In this document: positions 1 through 9,396 of the stretch, in pieces
How positions within the stretch are numbered: position 1 is the stretch's first letter
Layout: every line of letters starts with the position of its first letter
Source of the DNA: Pseudomonadota bacterium
GTDB taxonomy: Bacteria; Pseudomonadota; Alphaproteobacteria; Caulobacterales; Caulobacteraceae
Direction of reading: 5' to 3'
DNA length: 56,628 nucleotides
Assembly (NCBI GenBank): GCA_023432855.1
Contig: JAEZEZ010000081.1
Location: forward strand, 1 to 56,628
Translations under genes and position numbers: made by a program
Notes under the pieces: model-generated
The model's database searches: none
The model's input: the letters and a program-made list of their open reading frames with translations, nothing else
Told to the model about the DNA's origin: nothing

Positions 1-205
1 GGCCCAGGCCCGGCGCCAGGCCCAGGCGGCCGAACGCCAGCAGGCCCAGGAAGCCCGCCAGAAGGCCGCCGCCGAGGCCCGCGCCAACGCCACGGCCAAG
101 GCCGAGGGCGCGGCCAAGAAGGAGGACGTGGAAGCCATCCGCGCCGCCCGCAAGAAGGCCCGCGAGGAGCGCCAGGCCGAACGCGAAGCCGCCCGCGGCG
201 ACTGA
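1..205 (+). CDS. Ala/Arg/Gln/Glu-rich protein, C-terminal fragment
   Basis: Reading frame 2 is open from the window edge to a TGA at 203-205 and encodes about 67 residues. The composition is almost entirely Ala, Arg, Gln, Glu and Lys, with runs such as AQARRQAQAAERQQAQEAR, as expected of a long charged helix or coiled coil at a protein C-terminus. Strong third-position GC supports real coding. The N-terminal part lies outside the window, so no family can be assigned. It could be the tail of a membrane-anchored or cell-envelope protein, but that is a guess. Confidence 0.6.
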   Translation, partial: AQARRQAQAAERQQAQEARQKAAAEARANATAKAEGAAKKEDVEAIRAARKKAREERQAEREAARGD

Positions 206-235
206 CGAACCGGGGGCGCCCGTCAGGGCGTCCCC

Positions 236-1465
236 CTACCTCTCCATCGCCGCCAGCACGGCGGCCTGGATCTCGGCTTCCTTCGGGTCGCCGCTTTCGC
301 TGTTGCGCAGGATGACGACGGTCACGCCCTGGTCGGGGAAGTGGCTCATCAGGGTGCGGAAGCCGTCGATGTCGCCGGCGTGCCAGAAGCGGCGCCGCCC
401 CTCGAACGCGTCGATGAAGACGCCCAGGCCGTAGTCGGCCTTCAGCCCCTCGCGCCAGGCCTCCGGCATGCCCCAGCGGTTGGGCCGGCCGTCCTTCAGC
501 AAGCCCGGCGTGGTCATCATCGTCAGGCTTTGCGGCTGCAGCAGCCGGCCGCCGAACAGGGCGTCGCCGAAGCGGGCCGTATCCACGGCGGTCGCCCGCA
601 GCGATCCCGCCGGCCCGGGCAGGGTCATGCTGATCGGGTCGGCCGGTGCAAAGCCCGACGGCGCGTTGCGGTCGCGCTTGTAGCCCAGCACCCGGGTGGC
701 GTCGCGCGCGCCGGCGTAGCGCAGCGGCTCGCCGCCGGGGAAGTCGAAGGCCATGCTGGTCAGCTCCAGCGGCCGGAAAAGGCGCTCGGCGTAGGCCTGC
801 TGCAGGGACTGGCCGGTGAGCGTCTCGATGATGGCGCCCAGCAGCACATAGGCCGAGTTCGAGTAGGCCCAGCCGGTCCCGGGCGCAAAGCGCGACTTCG
901 GCTCCAGCGAGGCGATCCAGGCCACCATCTCGGCCGTCGTGTGGTCGCGCGTCTTGTGGTCCGCCAGGCTGGCGTCCTCGCTGAACTCCGGCAGGCCCGC
1001 CGTGTGGCTCAGCAGTTCGTAGATCGTGATCTCGTCGCCGCGCGGGAAGTCCGGCAGGTGCTTCGAAACCCGGTCGTCGACCGACAGCCGCCCCTCCTCG
1101 GCCAGCTTCAGGATCACCGCGGCGGTCATGGTCTTGGTGACGGAGGCGAGGCGGAAGACGCTGCTGGACGGCGACATCGGCGCGCGCGGCCAGTCCAGCC
1201 GGGCGCGGCCGAAGCCCGCACTGTAGCCCAGCCTGCCGTCGCACACGACCGCCACGGCGACGCCCGGCGCGCTGTCGCCCAGCGAGGCCTCGATGACGGC
1301 GTCCAGGTTCGCGGTCCTGTCCGCCGGCAGGCAGGTCGCATCCCGGTCGCGCCTGGCCTCCACCAGCATGGGCGGCGGCGGCGGGTCGTCGTAACCCGGC
1401 TGGGCCTGGGCCAGGACCGGAACGGCGGCGGCGGCCGCGGCGAACAGGGGCAGAAAGCGCTTCAT
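236..1465 (-). CDS. Serine hydrolase of the beta-lactamase / penicillin-binding fold (class C-like)
   Basis: 409-residue protein. The chosen ATG at 1465 gives a good signal peptide (MKRFLPLFAAAAAAVPVLAQA); a longer frame to 1516 adds 17 residues that would spoil it. Motifs visible are SVTK at residues 108-111 (nucleophile Ser and general-base Lys) and YSN at about 201-203. A C-terminal HAGDIDGF takes the place of the KTG box. This is the pattern of class C beta-lactamase-related esterases and D-amino peptidases (Pfam Beta-lactamase, PF00144), usually periplasmic. The substrate cannot be told from sequence; the HxG third motif argues for an esterase or peptidase as much as for a true beta-lactamase. 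It converges with the gene fragment at 1-205. Confidence 0.85.
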   Translation of the reverse strand: MKRFLPLFAAAAAAVPVLAQAQPGYDDPPPPPMLVEARRDRDATCLPADRTANLDAVIEASLGDSAPGVAVAVVCDGRLGYSAGFGRARLDWPRAPMSPSSSVFRLASVTKTMTAAVILKLAEEGRLSVDDRVSKHLPDFPRGDEITIYELLSHTAGLPEFSEDASLADHKTRDHTTAEMVAWIASLEPKSRFAPGTGWAYSNSAYVLLGAIIETLTGQSLQQAYAERLFRPLELTSMAFDFPGGEPLRYAGARDATRVLGYKRDRNAPSGFAPADPISMTLPGPAGSLRATAVDTARFGDALFGGRLLQPQSLTMMTTPGLLKDGRPNRWGMPEAWREGLKADYGLGVFIDAFEGRRRFWHAGDIDGFRTLMSHFPDQGVTVVILRNSESGDPKEAEIQAAVLAAMER

Positions 1466-1561
1466 GGCGCCCCCATAGGCGAACGGCGGTCGCGGCGTAA
1501 ACTTAAGCTTCCGCAATCCTGAGACTCCCCAACTCTCCGAACCTTCTGTGGGGGGCCGAGC

Positions 1562-1954
1562 CTACCCGCCCTTCAGCCGCTCCAGCATCTCGCCCATGCG
1601 GCGGGCCACCTCGTGGACCGCCTTCATCGGGCGGATCATCACCTTGAAGCGGGTGATGCGGCCGTCCTCGTCCCACCAGATCATGTCGACGCCGTTGACC
1701 ACGATGGCGTCCAGCCGGCACTCGAACTCCAGCACCGCCGACCGCTCCGCCCGCCATTCGCCGAGGTAGCGGAAGCTGTCGGCGCCCAGCACCTCGGCCG
1801 CCCCCATCAGATAGGCCATGACCATCGGCCGGCCCTGCTGGGGCGTGTGCACGACGGGGCTCTCGAACACCGCGTCCTCGTGCAGCAGCCGCTCGAGCGT
1901 GCGCGGGCTGCGGGTCTCGACGAAGGCGTGCCAGGCGGCGATCGGGTCGGTCAT
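1562..1954 (-). CDS. NTF2-like / SnoaL-fold small protein
   Basis: 130 residues starting MTDPIAAWHAFVETRSP. The early helix, then HEDAVFESPVVHTPQQG and the end strand 'DMIWWDEDGRITRFKVMIRP' are typical of nuclear-transport-factor-2-like cone-shaped folds (SnoaL-like family), which hold small hydrophobic ligands or act as isomerases or hydrolases. No signal peptide, so probably cytoplasmic. No catalytic residues can be assigned with certainty. Stand-alone gene about 100 bp downstream of the next coding unit on the same strand, separated from the gene at 2098 by an inverted-repeat element. Confidence 0.75.
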   Translation of the reverse strand: MTDPIAAWHAFVETRSPRTLERLLHEDAVFESPVVHTPQQGRPMVMAYLMGAAEVLGADSFRYLGEWRAERSAVLEFECRLDAIVVNGVDMIWWDEDGRITRFKVMIRPMKAVHEVARRMGEMLERLKGG

Positions 1955-1971
1955 GGGGTCCTCGTGGGAAG

Positions 1972-2090
1972 AAATCCTCGTCCTTCGACAGGCTCAGGAT
2001 GAGGATTTCTGTTGATGCGCCGCGCCTTCATTAGCCCTCATCCTGAGCTTGTCGACCCGAAGAACGGCGCGAAGCAGTCAAGGACGAGGG
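1972..2090. repeat. Dispersed inverted repeat (family A, pair 1)
   Basis: A 37-bp imperfect palindrome at 1972-2008 (core CCTCGTCCTTCGACAGGCTC, then AGGATGAGG) faces an inverted second copy starting at 2035 (CCTCATCCTGAGCTTGTCGA). The second copy is interrupted by about 24 bp before its AAGGACGAGGG end at 2080-2090. The same unit occurs at 3284-3371 and 18302-18393. It ends 7 bp from the stop codon of the gene at 2098. Paired head-to-head units of this type resemble REP/BIME elements. Confidence 0.85.
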
Positions 2091-2097
2091 CGCTCCC

Positions 2098-2493
2098 CTA
2101 CCGCCCCGCCGCCTCGCGGAAGGAGGTCCATGGGTGCTGGGGGATGGCGCAGGAGTTCGTCCGCCAGCTCCCGTCCGCGGCCTTGAAGGCCGTCAGCGCC
2201 AGCTCCTCGCCGGGCTGGAAGACGATGCCGCACATGCCGCCGACCTGCGTCTCGTGGCGGATCTCCACCCGGCCGGTCGGGCCCTTGAGGCTCTCGATCA
2301 CCTCGAAGGTGGTCAGCGCCTCGTAGGCGTCGAGCCTGCGGCTGGCCACCACCCGGGCGCGGAACACGGCGTCGGCCTGGTCGAGCTGCTCCCCCGCCGT
2401 GCCGTAGCGCATGCAGCTGCAGGCCAGCGCCGCGCAGGCGATCCCAGAGGCGACAACGACGACGGCGGCGAACAGGAAAGCGAAACGGGACAT
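2098..2493 (-). CDS. Exported TIMP/netrin-like cysteine protein
   Basis: 131 residues with start at 2493 (MSRFAFLFAAVVVVASG). The longer frame to 2619 runs through repeat DNA and is rejected. A signal peptide ends ALA before CSCMRYGT, so the mature protein would begin with Cys-x-Cys, followed by 'ADAVFRARVVASR', 'TFEVIESLKGP', 'CGIVFQPGEELALTAF' and a late Cys. That layout (N-terminal CxC, an ADxVFxGxV strand, later C..F..GE) is that of the OB-fold NTR/TIMP-like proteins found in some bacteria. Role unknown; animal members bind metalloproteases through the free N-terminal Cys, but nothing shows that here. A lipoprotein reading (LAC) is possible though weak. Confidence 0.65.
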   Translation of the reverse strand: MSRFAFLFAAVVVVASGIACAALACSCMRYGTAGEQLDQADAVFRARVVASRRLDAYEALTTFEVIESLKGPTGRVEIRHETQVGGMCGIVFQPGEELALTAFKAADGSWRTNSCAIPQHPWTSFREAAGR

Positions 2494-2549
2494 CGAAGGT
2501 CTCCGGCCAGTTGCGGTCGGGACCGTAACACGCCCCGCCGGGAGGGAAG

Positions 2550-2806
2550 AGGGGAACCACGGAAAGCACGGAGAGCACGGAAGGCGGCGGCGCCATTCAA
2601 GCTGACCACGGACCATCACCGACCATCACGGACCTGAGCGGGTCAGCCCTCGTGGCGCGAGGCCGGCCCGGGCGACCGACGCGCTTCGCGCGTCATTCAA
2701 GAGAACCGCAACGCCTGGCCTCAGGTCACTGCTGGTCCTTGATGGTCCGTGGTCCCAGCTTCCGTGCTTTCCGCGTTTTCCGTGGCCCACTTCTTCCCGC
2801 TGGCCT
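2550..2806. repeat. Gene-free stretch with a long imperfect inverted repeat
   Basis: The 364 bases between 2494 and 2857 hold no credible gene. The left arm (about 2555-2635) has CCACGGAAAGCACGGAGAGC and a GACCATCAC.GACCATCACG tandem. The right arm (about 2735-2806) has the reverse complement of both (TGATGGTCCGTGGTCCCAGC and TTCCGTGCTTTCCGCGTTTT). The arms could fold into a long cruciform or hairpin. ORFs crossing it are low-quality shadows. Confidence 0.7.
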
Positions 2807-2857
2807 TCCCCGTCGGTTCAGCTATGCCGTGCGGCCCTTCATCCGAGTGAGCTCCCC

Positions 2858-3199
2858 ATGCTGATCGCCGCTTTCGCCGCTGCCCTGGCCACCGCGCCCG
2901 CCCCTGCCGAAGGCGCCGCCCTCACCTGCCGCATGTTCCTCGACGGCCACGCGGTGGAGGACCAGCCCTGCACCGTCACGACCGGCGCCGAGGGCGAGGT
3001 CGCCCGGGTCGACATCGCCGTCGCCGACATGGTCGTCAGCTACCGCGGCGCCCGCAACGCCGAGGGCGTCCTCGTCGTCGACGCCGTGCTCGCCGACGGC
3101 GACCCCACCCCCGCCACCGGAACCTGCACCCCCGAAGCCGCGACCGTCACCTGCGAAGCCGAGGTCAACGAACTGACCCTGAAGGTGGTGGCGGAGTAG
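2858..3199 (+). CDS. Small exported hypothetical protein
   Basis: 113 residues from the ATG at 2858. The N-terminus MLIAAFAAALATAPAPAEGA looks like a short signal peptide. The mature part has four cysteines (TCRMF, QPCTV, GTCTP, VTCEA) that could make two disulfides and is rich in beta-prone Val/Thr/Asp, suggesting a small secreted beta fold. Codon use (high GC3) supports expression. I do not recognise a family. Flanked on both sides by repeat clusters. Confidence 0.65.
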   Translation: MLIAAFAAALATAPAPAEGAALTCRMFLDGHAVEDQPCTVTTGAEGEVARVDIAVADMVVSYRGARNAEGVLVVDAVLADGDPTPATGTCTPEAATVTCEAEVNELTLKVVAE

Positions 3200-3283
3200 G
3201 TTCGGCCCGGTCCGCTGTTTCCCGCTGTTATTTCGCTGTTCCTGAGACAGCGGCGGTGCGCCCGTCCCGACCGCAGGGCGTGA

Positions 3284-3371
3284 CGTCCTCGTCCTTCGAC
3301 AAGCTCAGGATGAGGACGAGTGAGATGGCCTGCCAGAAACCCTCATCCTGAGCCTGTCGAAGGACGAGGGT
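3284..3371. repeat. Dispersed inverted repeat (family A, pair 2)
   Basis: Two head-to-head units: 3284-3318 (CGTCCTCGTCCTTCGACAAG, then CTCAGGATGAGGACG) and 3339-3371 (ACCCTCATCCTGAGCCTGTC, then GAAGGACGAGGGT). They have the same core as at 1972 and 18302. Each unit is itself a partial palindrome and the pair forms a larger hairpin. Confidence 0.9.
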
Positions 3372-3450
3372 TTCCCCCCGGCCCGCGGTTCCCCGCTGTT
3401 ATTCCGCTGTTCCTGAAACAGCGGCGGTGGGCCCTCACCTCCCATAAAGC

Positions 3451-3593
3451 GCCGTCATTCCGGAAGCTGCGGAGCAGCTATCCGGAACCCAGCAGCTCCC
3501 ACCTCGACGCTGCGAGAGACGCCGGCGACCAGCGTCGCGTTTGCTGGGTTCCGGCTCTCCGTCCGCTGCGCGGACTGCGGCCGGAATGACGGC
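3451..3593. repeat. Hairpin element with GCCGTCATTCCGG termini (copy 1)
   Basis: Ends are perfect inverted repeats (GCCGTCATTCCGG and CCGGAATGACGGC). Inside, GGAACCCAGCAG pairs with CTGCTGGGTTCC. The whole 143 bp can fold into one long stem, the shape of a non-autonomous MITE-like element. It encodes nothing recognisable. Confidence 0.85.
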
Positions 3594-3690
3594 GAGTGGG
3601 GGGCTTCCCGACAGCCCGGGCCCCTGTTTCCCGCTGCTATTTCGCTGTTCGGCGTAACAGCGGCGGTGGGCCCTCACCCCCAATAAAGGG

Positions 3691-3831
3691 CCGTCATTCC
3701 GGAAGCTGCGGAGCAGCTATCCGAAACCCAGCAGCTCCCACCTCAACGCTGCGAGAGACGCCGGCAACCAGCGTAGCGTTTGCTGGGTTCCGGCTCTCCG
3801 TCCGCTGCGCGGTCTGCGGCCGGAATGACGG
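3691..3831. repeat. Hairpin element with CCGTCATTCCGG termini (copy 2)
   Basis: Near-identical to the copy at 3451, with about ten substitutions, in the same orientation and offset by about 239 bp. It therefore arose with its leading GCTGTT unit by tandem duplication. Confidence 0.85.
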
Positions 3832-4122
3832 ATGGTGGGGGAAGCCGTTTCGCTGTTCTCCCGCTGTTATTTCGCTGTTCCCCGCTGTTATTCCGCTGTT
3901 CCGCGTAACAGCGGGGGCGTGGCCGTCCGCCCGTCGATACCGCCCTTCCAAATGTCAAAGACCCTCGCCGCGCGCCGCCCGACCGAGGGCTGCACGGCCC
4001 GGGAATCCCATCCTGATCCGGGGGCGCCGCGCAACACCCCTCCCCTCTCCCCCCGGGAGACGATCGGCAGCATGGCGGCGCGGCGTTTATCGGCTAGGTT
4101 GCGTGCGGTCGGGGGCCGCGTC

Positions 4123-4701
4123 ATGTCATTGTTCGAGTTCACCTTTGCGCTGCAGGCCATCATCCTGGGCCTGGCGCTCGCGCAGCTGGTGGTGTCGCTG
4201 AACAAGCTGGTGCTGGCGCGGGAGCGCGTGATCTGGGCGGTCCAGCCGCTGCTGGCGGCGGGGCTGGTAGCCTGCAACATCCTGCTGCTGTGGACGGGCG
4301 CCTGGTATCGCCAGGGCGCGGAGACCACCACCATCGGGGACATCGTCCGCGACATCCTCATCAACCTGACCGTCTTCGCCGCCGCCTCGGCCGTGCTGCC
4401 GGACGAGACGCCGAAAGGCGAAGCCGTCGACCTGCCCGCCCATTTCGAGCGCGTGCGAGTCTACTTCTTCGCCCTCTTCATCGCGCCGATCTTCGCCGTA
4501 GGGCTCATCCCCCAGGCCATCGAGTTCGCGCGCACGGGCGTCACCGATCCGGCGAACTGGTGGGAGAACCTCGTCCTCATGCTGGGGGCCCTCGTCTGCA
4601 TGTTCATCCGCGACCGGCGGGTGAACATCGCCATCCTGGGCGGGCTGCTGCTGTGGGTCGGCGTCGCCATCTCGGGCTACGAACTGAAGCCGCTCGGCTG
4701 A
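4123..4701 (+). CDS. Four-helix membrane protein, tandem paralogue 1
   Basis: 192 residues. I chose the ATG at 4123 because it gives MSLFEFTFALQAIILGLALA, matching the start of the paralogue at 4950; the open frame from 3832 crosses repeat DNA. About five hydrophobic segments are visible (residues ~8-28, 40-60, 85-100, 115-135, 150-185), with a conserved TTIGDIVRDILINL between helices 2 and 3. About half of the residues are shared with the next gene by eye. Inner-membrane protein of unknown function; I do not recognise a named family. Confidence 0.8.
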   Translation: MSLFEFTFALQAIILGLALAQLVVSLNKLVLARERVIWAVQPLLAAGLVACNILLLWTGAWYRQGAETTTIGDIVRDILINLTVFAAASAVLPDETPKGEAVDLPAHFERVRVYFFALFIAPIFAVGLIPQAIEFARTGVTDPANWWENLVLMLGALVCMFIRDRRVNIAILGGLLLWVGVAISGYELKPLG

Positions 4702-4736
4702 CGTCCCCTCTCCCGCCGGGAGGGAGTCGGCGGACA

Positions 4737-4881
4737 TCTCCCTCCTCCTCGATGGAGGAGGGTGGGGGAGATGGTGGGGGCAGGAGGTCGGCCGGAAAGG
4801 CCCCGGCGGCGCCACGCCAGCCCTTCCCTGCAGCCTCACCGATCCACCACCACCCTGCCCTCCTCCATCGAGGAGGAGGGT
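4737..4881. repeat. Inverted-repeat element with CTCCTCCATCGAGGAGGAG arms
   Basis: Left arm 4737-4776 (CCTCCTCCTCGATGGAGGAG followed by GGTGGGGGAGATGGTGG) pairs with right arm 4842-4881 (CCACCACCACCCTGCC, then CTCCTCCATCGAGGAGGAGG). The element lies in the 248-bp gap between the two membrane paralogues. Each arm is itself palindromic. No coding content. Confidence 0.8.
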
Positions 4882-4949
4882 TCATCGCGGCGCACCCTCT
4901 TCCCGGGATTCTCGGCTAAGCTTTCCCATCGGCCCCCGGGGGAGGCTCC

Positions 4950-5534
4950 ATGTCGCTGTTCGAGTTCGTGTTCGGGCTGCAGGCCATCATCCTGGGGCTG
5001 GCGCTGACGCACCTGGCCATATCGGTGAACCGGCTGGTGCTGGCGCGCGGGCGGGTCAGGTGGGACGCGCGGCCGCTGCTGGCGGCGGCGCTGATGCTGC
5101 TGGCCATCCTGCTCTACTGGACCCAGCAGTGGAACTTCCGCGACCTGCAGCAGACCACCATCGGAGAGACCATCCTGAAGGTGATGGTCAACCTGTTCGT
5201 CTTCGCCGCCGCCGCCGCCATCCTGCCCGAGGACGTCCCCGAGGACCGGACGCTGGACCTGGGCGCCCACTACGACCGGGTGCGCATCTACTTCTTCAGC
5301 CTGTTCCTGGCCCCGATCCTGGTCATGAGCACGCTCCGCCCCGCCATCGAGTTCTGGCTCGGCCGCCGCGACAGCTTCGGCAACTGGGACAACCTCGTGC
5401 TGGTGGGCGCCGGCGCGCTGTGCATGGCGGTCAAGAACCGCTGGGTGAACCTGGCGGTGCTGGCGGGGCTGGTGCTGTGGATGGCGGTCGGGATCAGCGG
5501 CTATGCGCTGGCGCCGACGGGGGTGCGGCAGTGA
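4950..5534 (+). CDS. Four-helix membrane protein, tandem paralogue 2
   Basis: 194 residues starting MSLFEFVFGLQAIILGLALT, preceded by GGGGGAGG about 7 bp upstream as ribosome-binding site. It shares with the gene at 4123 the N-terminal block, 'TTIGETILKVMVNLFVFAAA', 'HYDRVRIYFFSLFLAPI' and the C-terminal 'GISGYALAP', so the pair arose by gene duplication. All hydrophobic segments are kept, and acidic or basic residues cluster in the loops. Function unknown; a membrane sensor or scaffold role is possible but not shown. The low-GC cassette begins about 100 bp downstream, convergent to this gene. Confidence 0.8.
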   Translation: MSLFEFVFGLQAIILGLALTHLAISVNRLVLARGRVRWDARPLLAAALMLLAILLYWTQQWNFRDLQQTTIGETILKVMVNLFVFAAAAAILPEDVPEDRTLDLGAHYDRVRIYFFSLFLAPILVMSTLRPAIEFWLGRRDSFGNWDNLVLVGAGALCMAVKNRWVNLAVLAGLVLWMAVGISGYALAPTGVRQ

Positions 5535-5638
5535 AGGGGCAGTCCTCTTGGCGTCGATACGGTCGCTAATCGCGCTGCCGCCAAGCTCCGACGCATCGAC
5601 AGAAGCCTCTTCTCGACCGGCACCCGCCGGAGACTAAT

Positions 5639-6727
5639 TCACTCAAATAGCGGAAGGCCCGCTTTCTCGATTGGTAGCGGGTCAGCGCCAAGGGGAATGT
5701 CCGCGTTCTTGAACCGCTCCACGTACCGAGCCATCCAGACTGTATTGAAGGGATAGACATCTGGCGGGCGGTCGCCGAAATGTGCCGCCAACATCAGCTC
5801 AAGCTTTCTTATCTGACCCTGCCGCGTACTCGAAGCCACATAGCTCAGAAGGTCGCCGTTGTAGGGAGCCACGGCTCGCGCAACTTCCTCGATAGAATTG
5901 AAACCGAGTCGTTTGAGCCGCTCGGCTGTAAAGTTGTAGTTCCAACCAGCAATGCGACCGTCGCGACGGAGCCGATGATCTAGAAATCGCTTCAACGTTT
6001 GGCCAGTGATCTCGGTTGATATTCCCTGGCCCCGCACCTCATCGGCCGTCGGCGCGGAAGACGTGTCGGTTTCGAATTCAGCCGACAATTCTTCGATCAA
6101 GGAATCCAAGTCTAAAGCAGGAAAATCTTGGAGATTCAACGAAGACAAGTCAACGGAAACCTTTCCGTCGTCCGCGATTAAAACATCAATCAAAGAACGC
6201 TTCGCAAGAGCCTCGCGTGCGGACGTCTCATCCCGAGCAGATTTAACGACCCGGTCCCACAGAAGTAGCCTAAGCGCAGACTTTTCGTACGAACGACCTG
6301 CTGATTCGCCGACTTCCGTGGAGATTGCCTGCCGCACTGCTCGGCGTTGTTCCGTCTTCGCGCTCGCCGATCCGATCAGCTCTACGATCTGAAGCGCGAT
6401 TTCCGGATCGGACCGAACAACCTCGTGCTCCAAGACAGGCTTGATACCGCTCAGGCTACCCACTGTAACGACGCCATCTCGATCAAGGAAGGCAAGCCGC
6501 CGTTCGGCTCCGAGAGTGATTGAAGATGGTGAGACCTCAATTAGCGTGACGTCTGTATCAGAAAAGCTCAGGAAGCCGACCACATTCTCGGTGAGAGGAT
6601 CAATGTCTTGGACCAGCAAAGGTCCGTCCTCGCTCTCACGGAGGATCGGCAAGGCAAAGGTCGGTAAGGTGGATGAATAGGGCACCACACCAACGATTAC
6701 GGCCTGAGGCTTAGGTTTTGGCCTCAT
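5639..6727 (-). CDS. Hypothetical protein of the low-GC cassette, second gene
   Basis: 362 residues, ATG at 6727 overlapping the upstream gene's stop by 4 bp, so the two are probably translated together. GC is clearly lower than in the flanks. No signal peptide or membrane segment. The N-terminal ~100 residues look beta-rich (AVIVGVVPYSS, LGAERRLAFLDRDGVVTVG). The centre is charged and helical. The C-terminal ~120 residues (ITGQTLKRFLDHRLRRDGRI, YNFTAERLKRLGF, KLELMLAAHFGDRP) look like a compact alpha-helical domain. I do not recognise a family. The cassette context suggests horizontal transfer and a paired function with the gene at 6724. Confidence 0.75.
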   Translation of the reverse strand: MRPKPKPQAVIVGVVPYSSTLPTFALPILRESEDGPLLVQDIDPLTENVVGFLSFSDTDVTLIEVSPSSITLGAERRLAFLDRDGVVTVGSLSGIKPVLEHEVVRSDPEIALQIVELIGSASAKTEQRRAVRQAISTEVGESAGRSYEKSALRLLLWDRVVKSARDETSAREALAKRSLIDVLIADDGKVSVDLSSLNLQDFPALDLDSLIEELSAEFETDTSSAPTADEVRGQGISTEITGQTLKRFLDHRLRRDGRIAGWNYNFTAERLKRLGFNSIEEVARAVAPYNGDLLSYVASSTRQGQIRKLELMLAAHFGDRPPDVYPFNTVWMARYVERFKNADIPLGADPLPIEKAGLPLFE

Positions 6728-7551
6728 AGGTAGGACTGTTCGTGAAACAAGGAGCCTAGCTCTAGCTCCATAAGTGACTGGTATTCTGCCGGCGAGCGCC
6801 CCGGAATAAACTCGTAAGTCCTAATTTCGACGTTGCTGGCCTTCAATTGCTCCAACCAGGGAGCTCCACGGCCATCGCGCCACATCGTATGCGGCACAAT
6901 TATTGCCTGCAGATGATCCGAAAGAAGGACAGGGTCGGAGAATGTCACTTCGATCGAGCAAATGCGGTCGTCGGGCTCGTTTCTCCCAGGCGACGTTAGA
7001 AGCTTCACGTATGCCTCGACAAGGAGATCCCAAGGGTCAGAGATGTCACTAGCGGGCCTAACGGCACTCCTGTCACCCTTGAAGTATTCGTAAAGGCGCC
7101 CGAACACAGCAGAGATTAGCTTGTTCGGCCTGTCTTCATCTCTTTCTAGAGAGAAATCACCGACATTAATCTCATCTGGAAGCACATGACTGAACAGGCG
7201 TTTGTGGAATGCACCGGTATCGAAAGCAAAAATCCGCCAAGCTCTTCTAATGAGCTCGGGCTTGAACACGAAACAATAAGGAGAGGCAGCCGCAAGGTTG
7301 ATCGTCTTCTCGCCACTAACCCGGTAGCCTGCACGACCATAAAAGAAGTAAGCCAGCGGCTGTTTGAAGGCGCTCCCACTGACAGGTTCAATCCGGCCGG
7401 ACCGAACGATGTCCTCCGCGACTAAGCCCTTAGTGATGTGAGTGAGCGGGAGCAGCGGCCAGTTGGGCTCGACCTGCTTGTCGACCCAATCGCGAAAACC
7501 CGGTCGTTCTGGTGGTCCTTTCGGCACCGTTCCGCTCGCACTGCTTGGCAA
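6724..7551 (-). CDS. Hypothetical protein of the low-GC cassette, first gene; weak ADP-ribosyltransferase-like N-terminus
   Basis: 275 residues. The likely start is TTG at 7551, 9 bp after an AGGTGA that is also the end of thiC; a GTG at 7527 is the alternative. The N-terminal block 'LPLTHITKGLVAEDIVRSGR' followed by 'PLAYFFYGRAGYR' recalls the H-x-T ... [FY]xY layout of DarT-like ADP-ribosyltransferases, which modify DNA or protein with NAD+. A catalytic Glu cannot be placed with confidence, so this is only a hint. Cytoplasmic, no membrane segments. Low GC and rarer codons set it apart from thiC, only 9 bp away. Possible toxin or phage-defence role: inference. Confidence 0.7.
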   Translation of the reverse strand: MPSSASGTVPKGPPERPGFRDWVDKQVEPNWPLLPLTHITKGLVAEDIVRSGRIEPVSGSAFKQPLAYFFYGRAGYRVSGEKTINLAAASPYCFVFKPELIRRAWRIFAFDTGAFHKRLFSHVLPDEINVGDFSLERDEDRPNKLISAVFGRLYEYFKGDRSAVRPASDISDPWDLLVEAYVKLLTSPGRNEPDDRICSIEVTFSDPVLLSDHLQAIIVPHTMWRDGRGAPWLEQLKASNVEIRTYEFIPGRSPAEYQSLMELELGSLFHEQSYL

Positions 7552-7560
7552 CCCGAGCGG

Positions 7561-9392
<1,832 letters not shown>

Positions 9393-9396
<4 letters not shown>

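Larger units (their letters stand above)
3200..3930. repeat. Repeat cluster: four GCTGTTATTTCGCTGTTC units and a 240-bp tandem duplication
   Basis: No gene is supported in the 923 bases from 3200 to 4122. Units of the form CCGCTGTTATTTCGCTGTTC followed by an AACAGCGGCGGTG inverted tail lie at about 3212-3258, 3389-3430, 3626-3669 and (doubled) 3847-3917. Two copies are each followed by a ~142-bp hairpin element, making a direct tandem duplication (3389-3593 and 3626-3831) with about 90% identity by eye. The remainder, 3930-4122, holds no obvious structure apart from the start region of the next gene. Confidence 0.85.

Noticed and set aside
341..1522. 393-codon plus-strand frame over the beta-lactamase-fold gene
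   Set aside because: Low-complexity Arg/Gly/Ala antisense translation with no signal or domain; the minus strand has the SxxK and YxN motifs.
3432..4364. Several 80-200-codon frames over the repeat cluster at 3.3-4.1 kb
   Set aside because: They read through the palindromic repeats and give near-identical peptides on both strands; no start signals or family resemblance.
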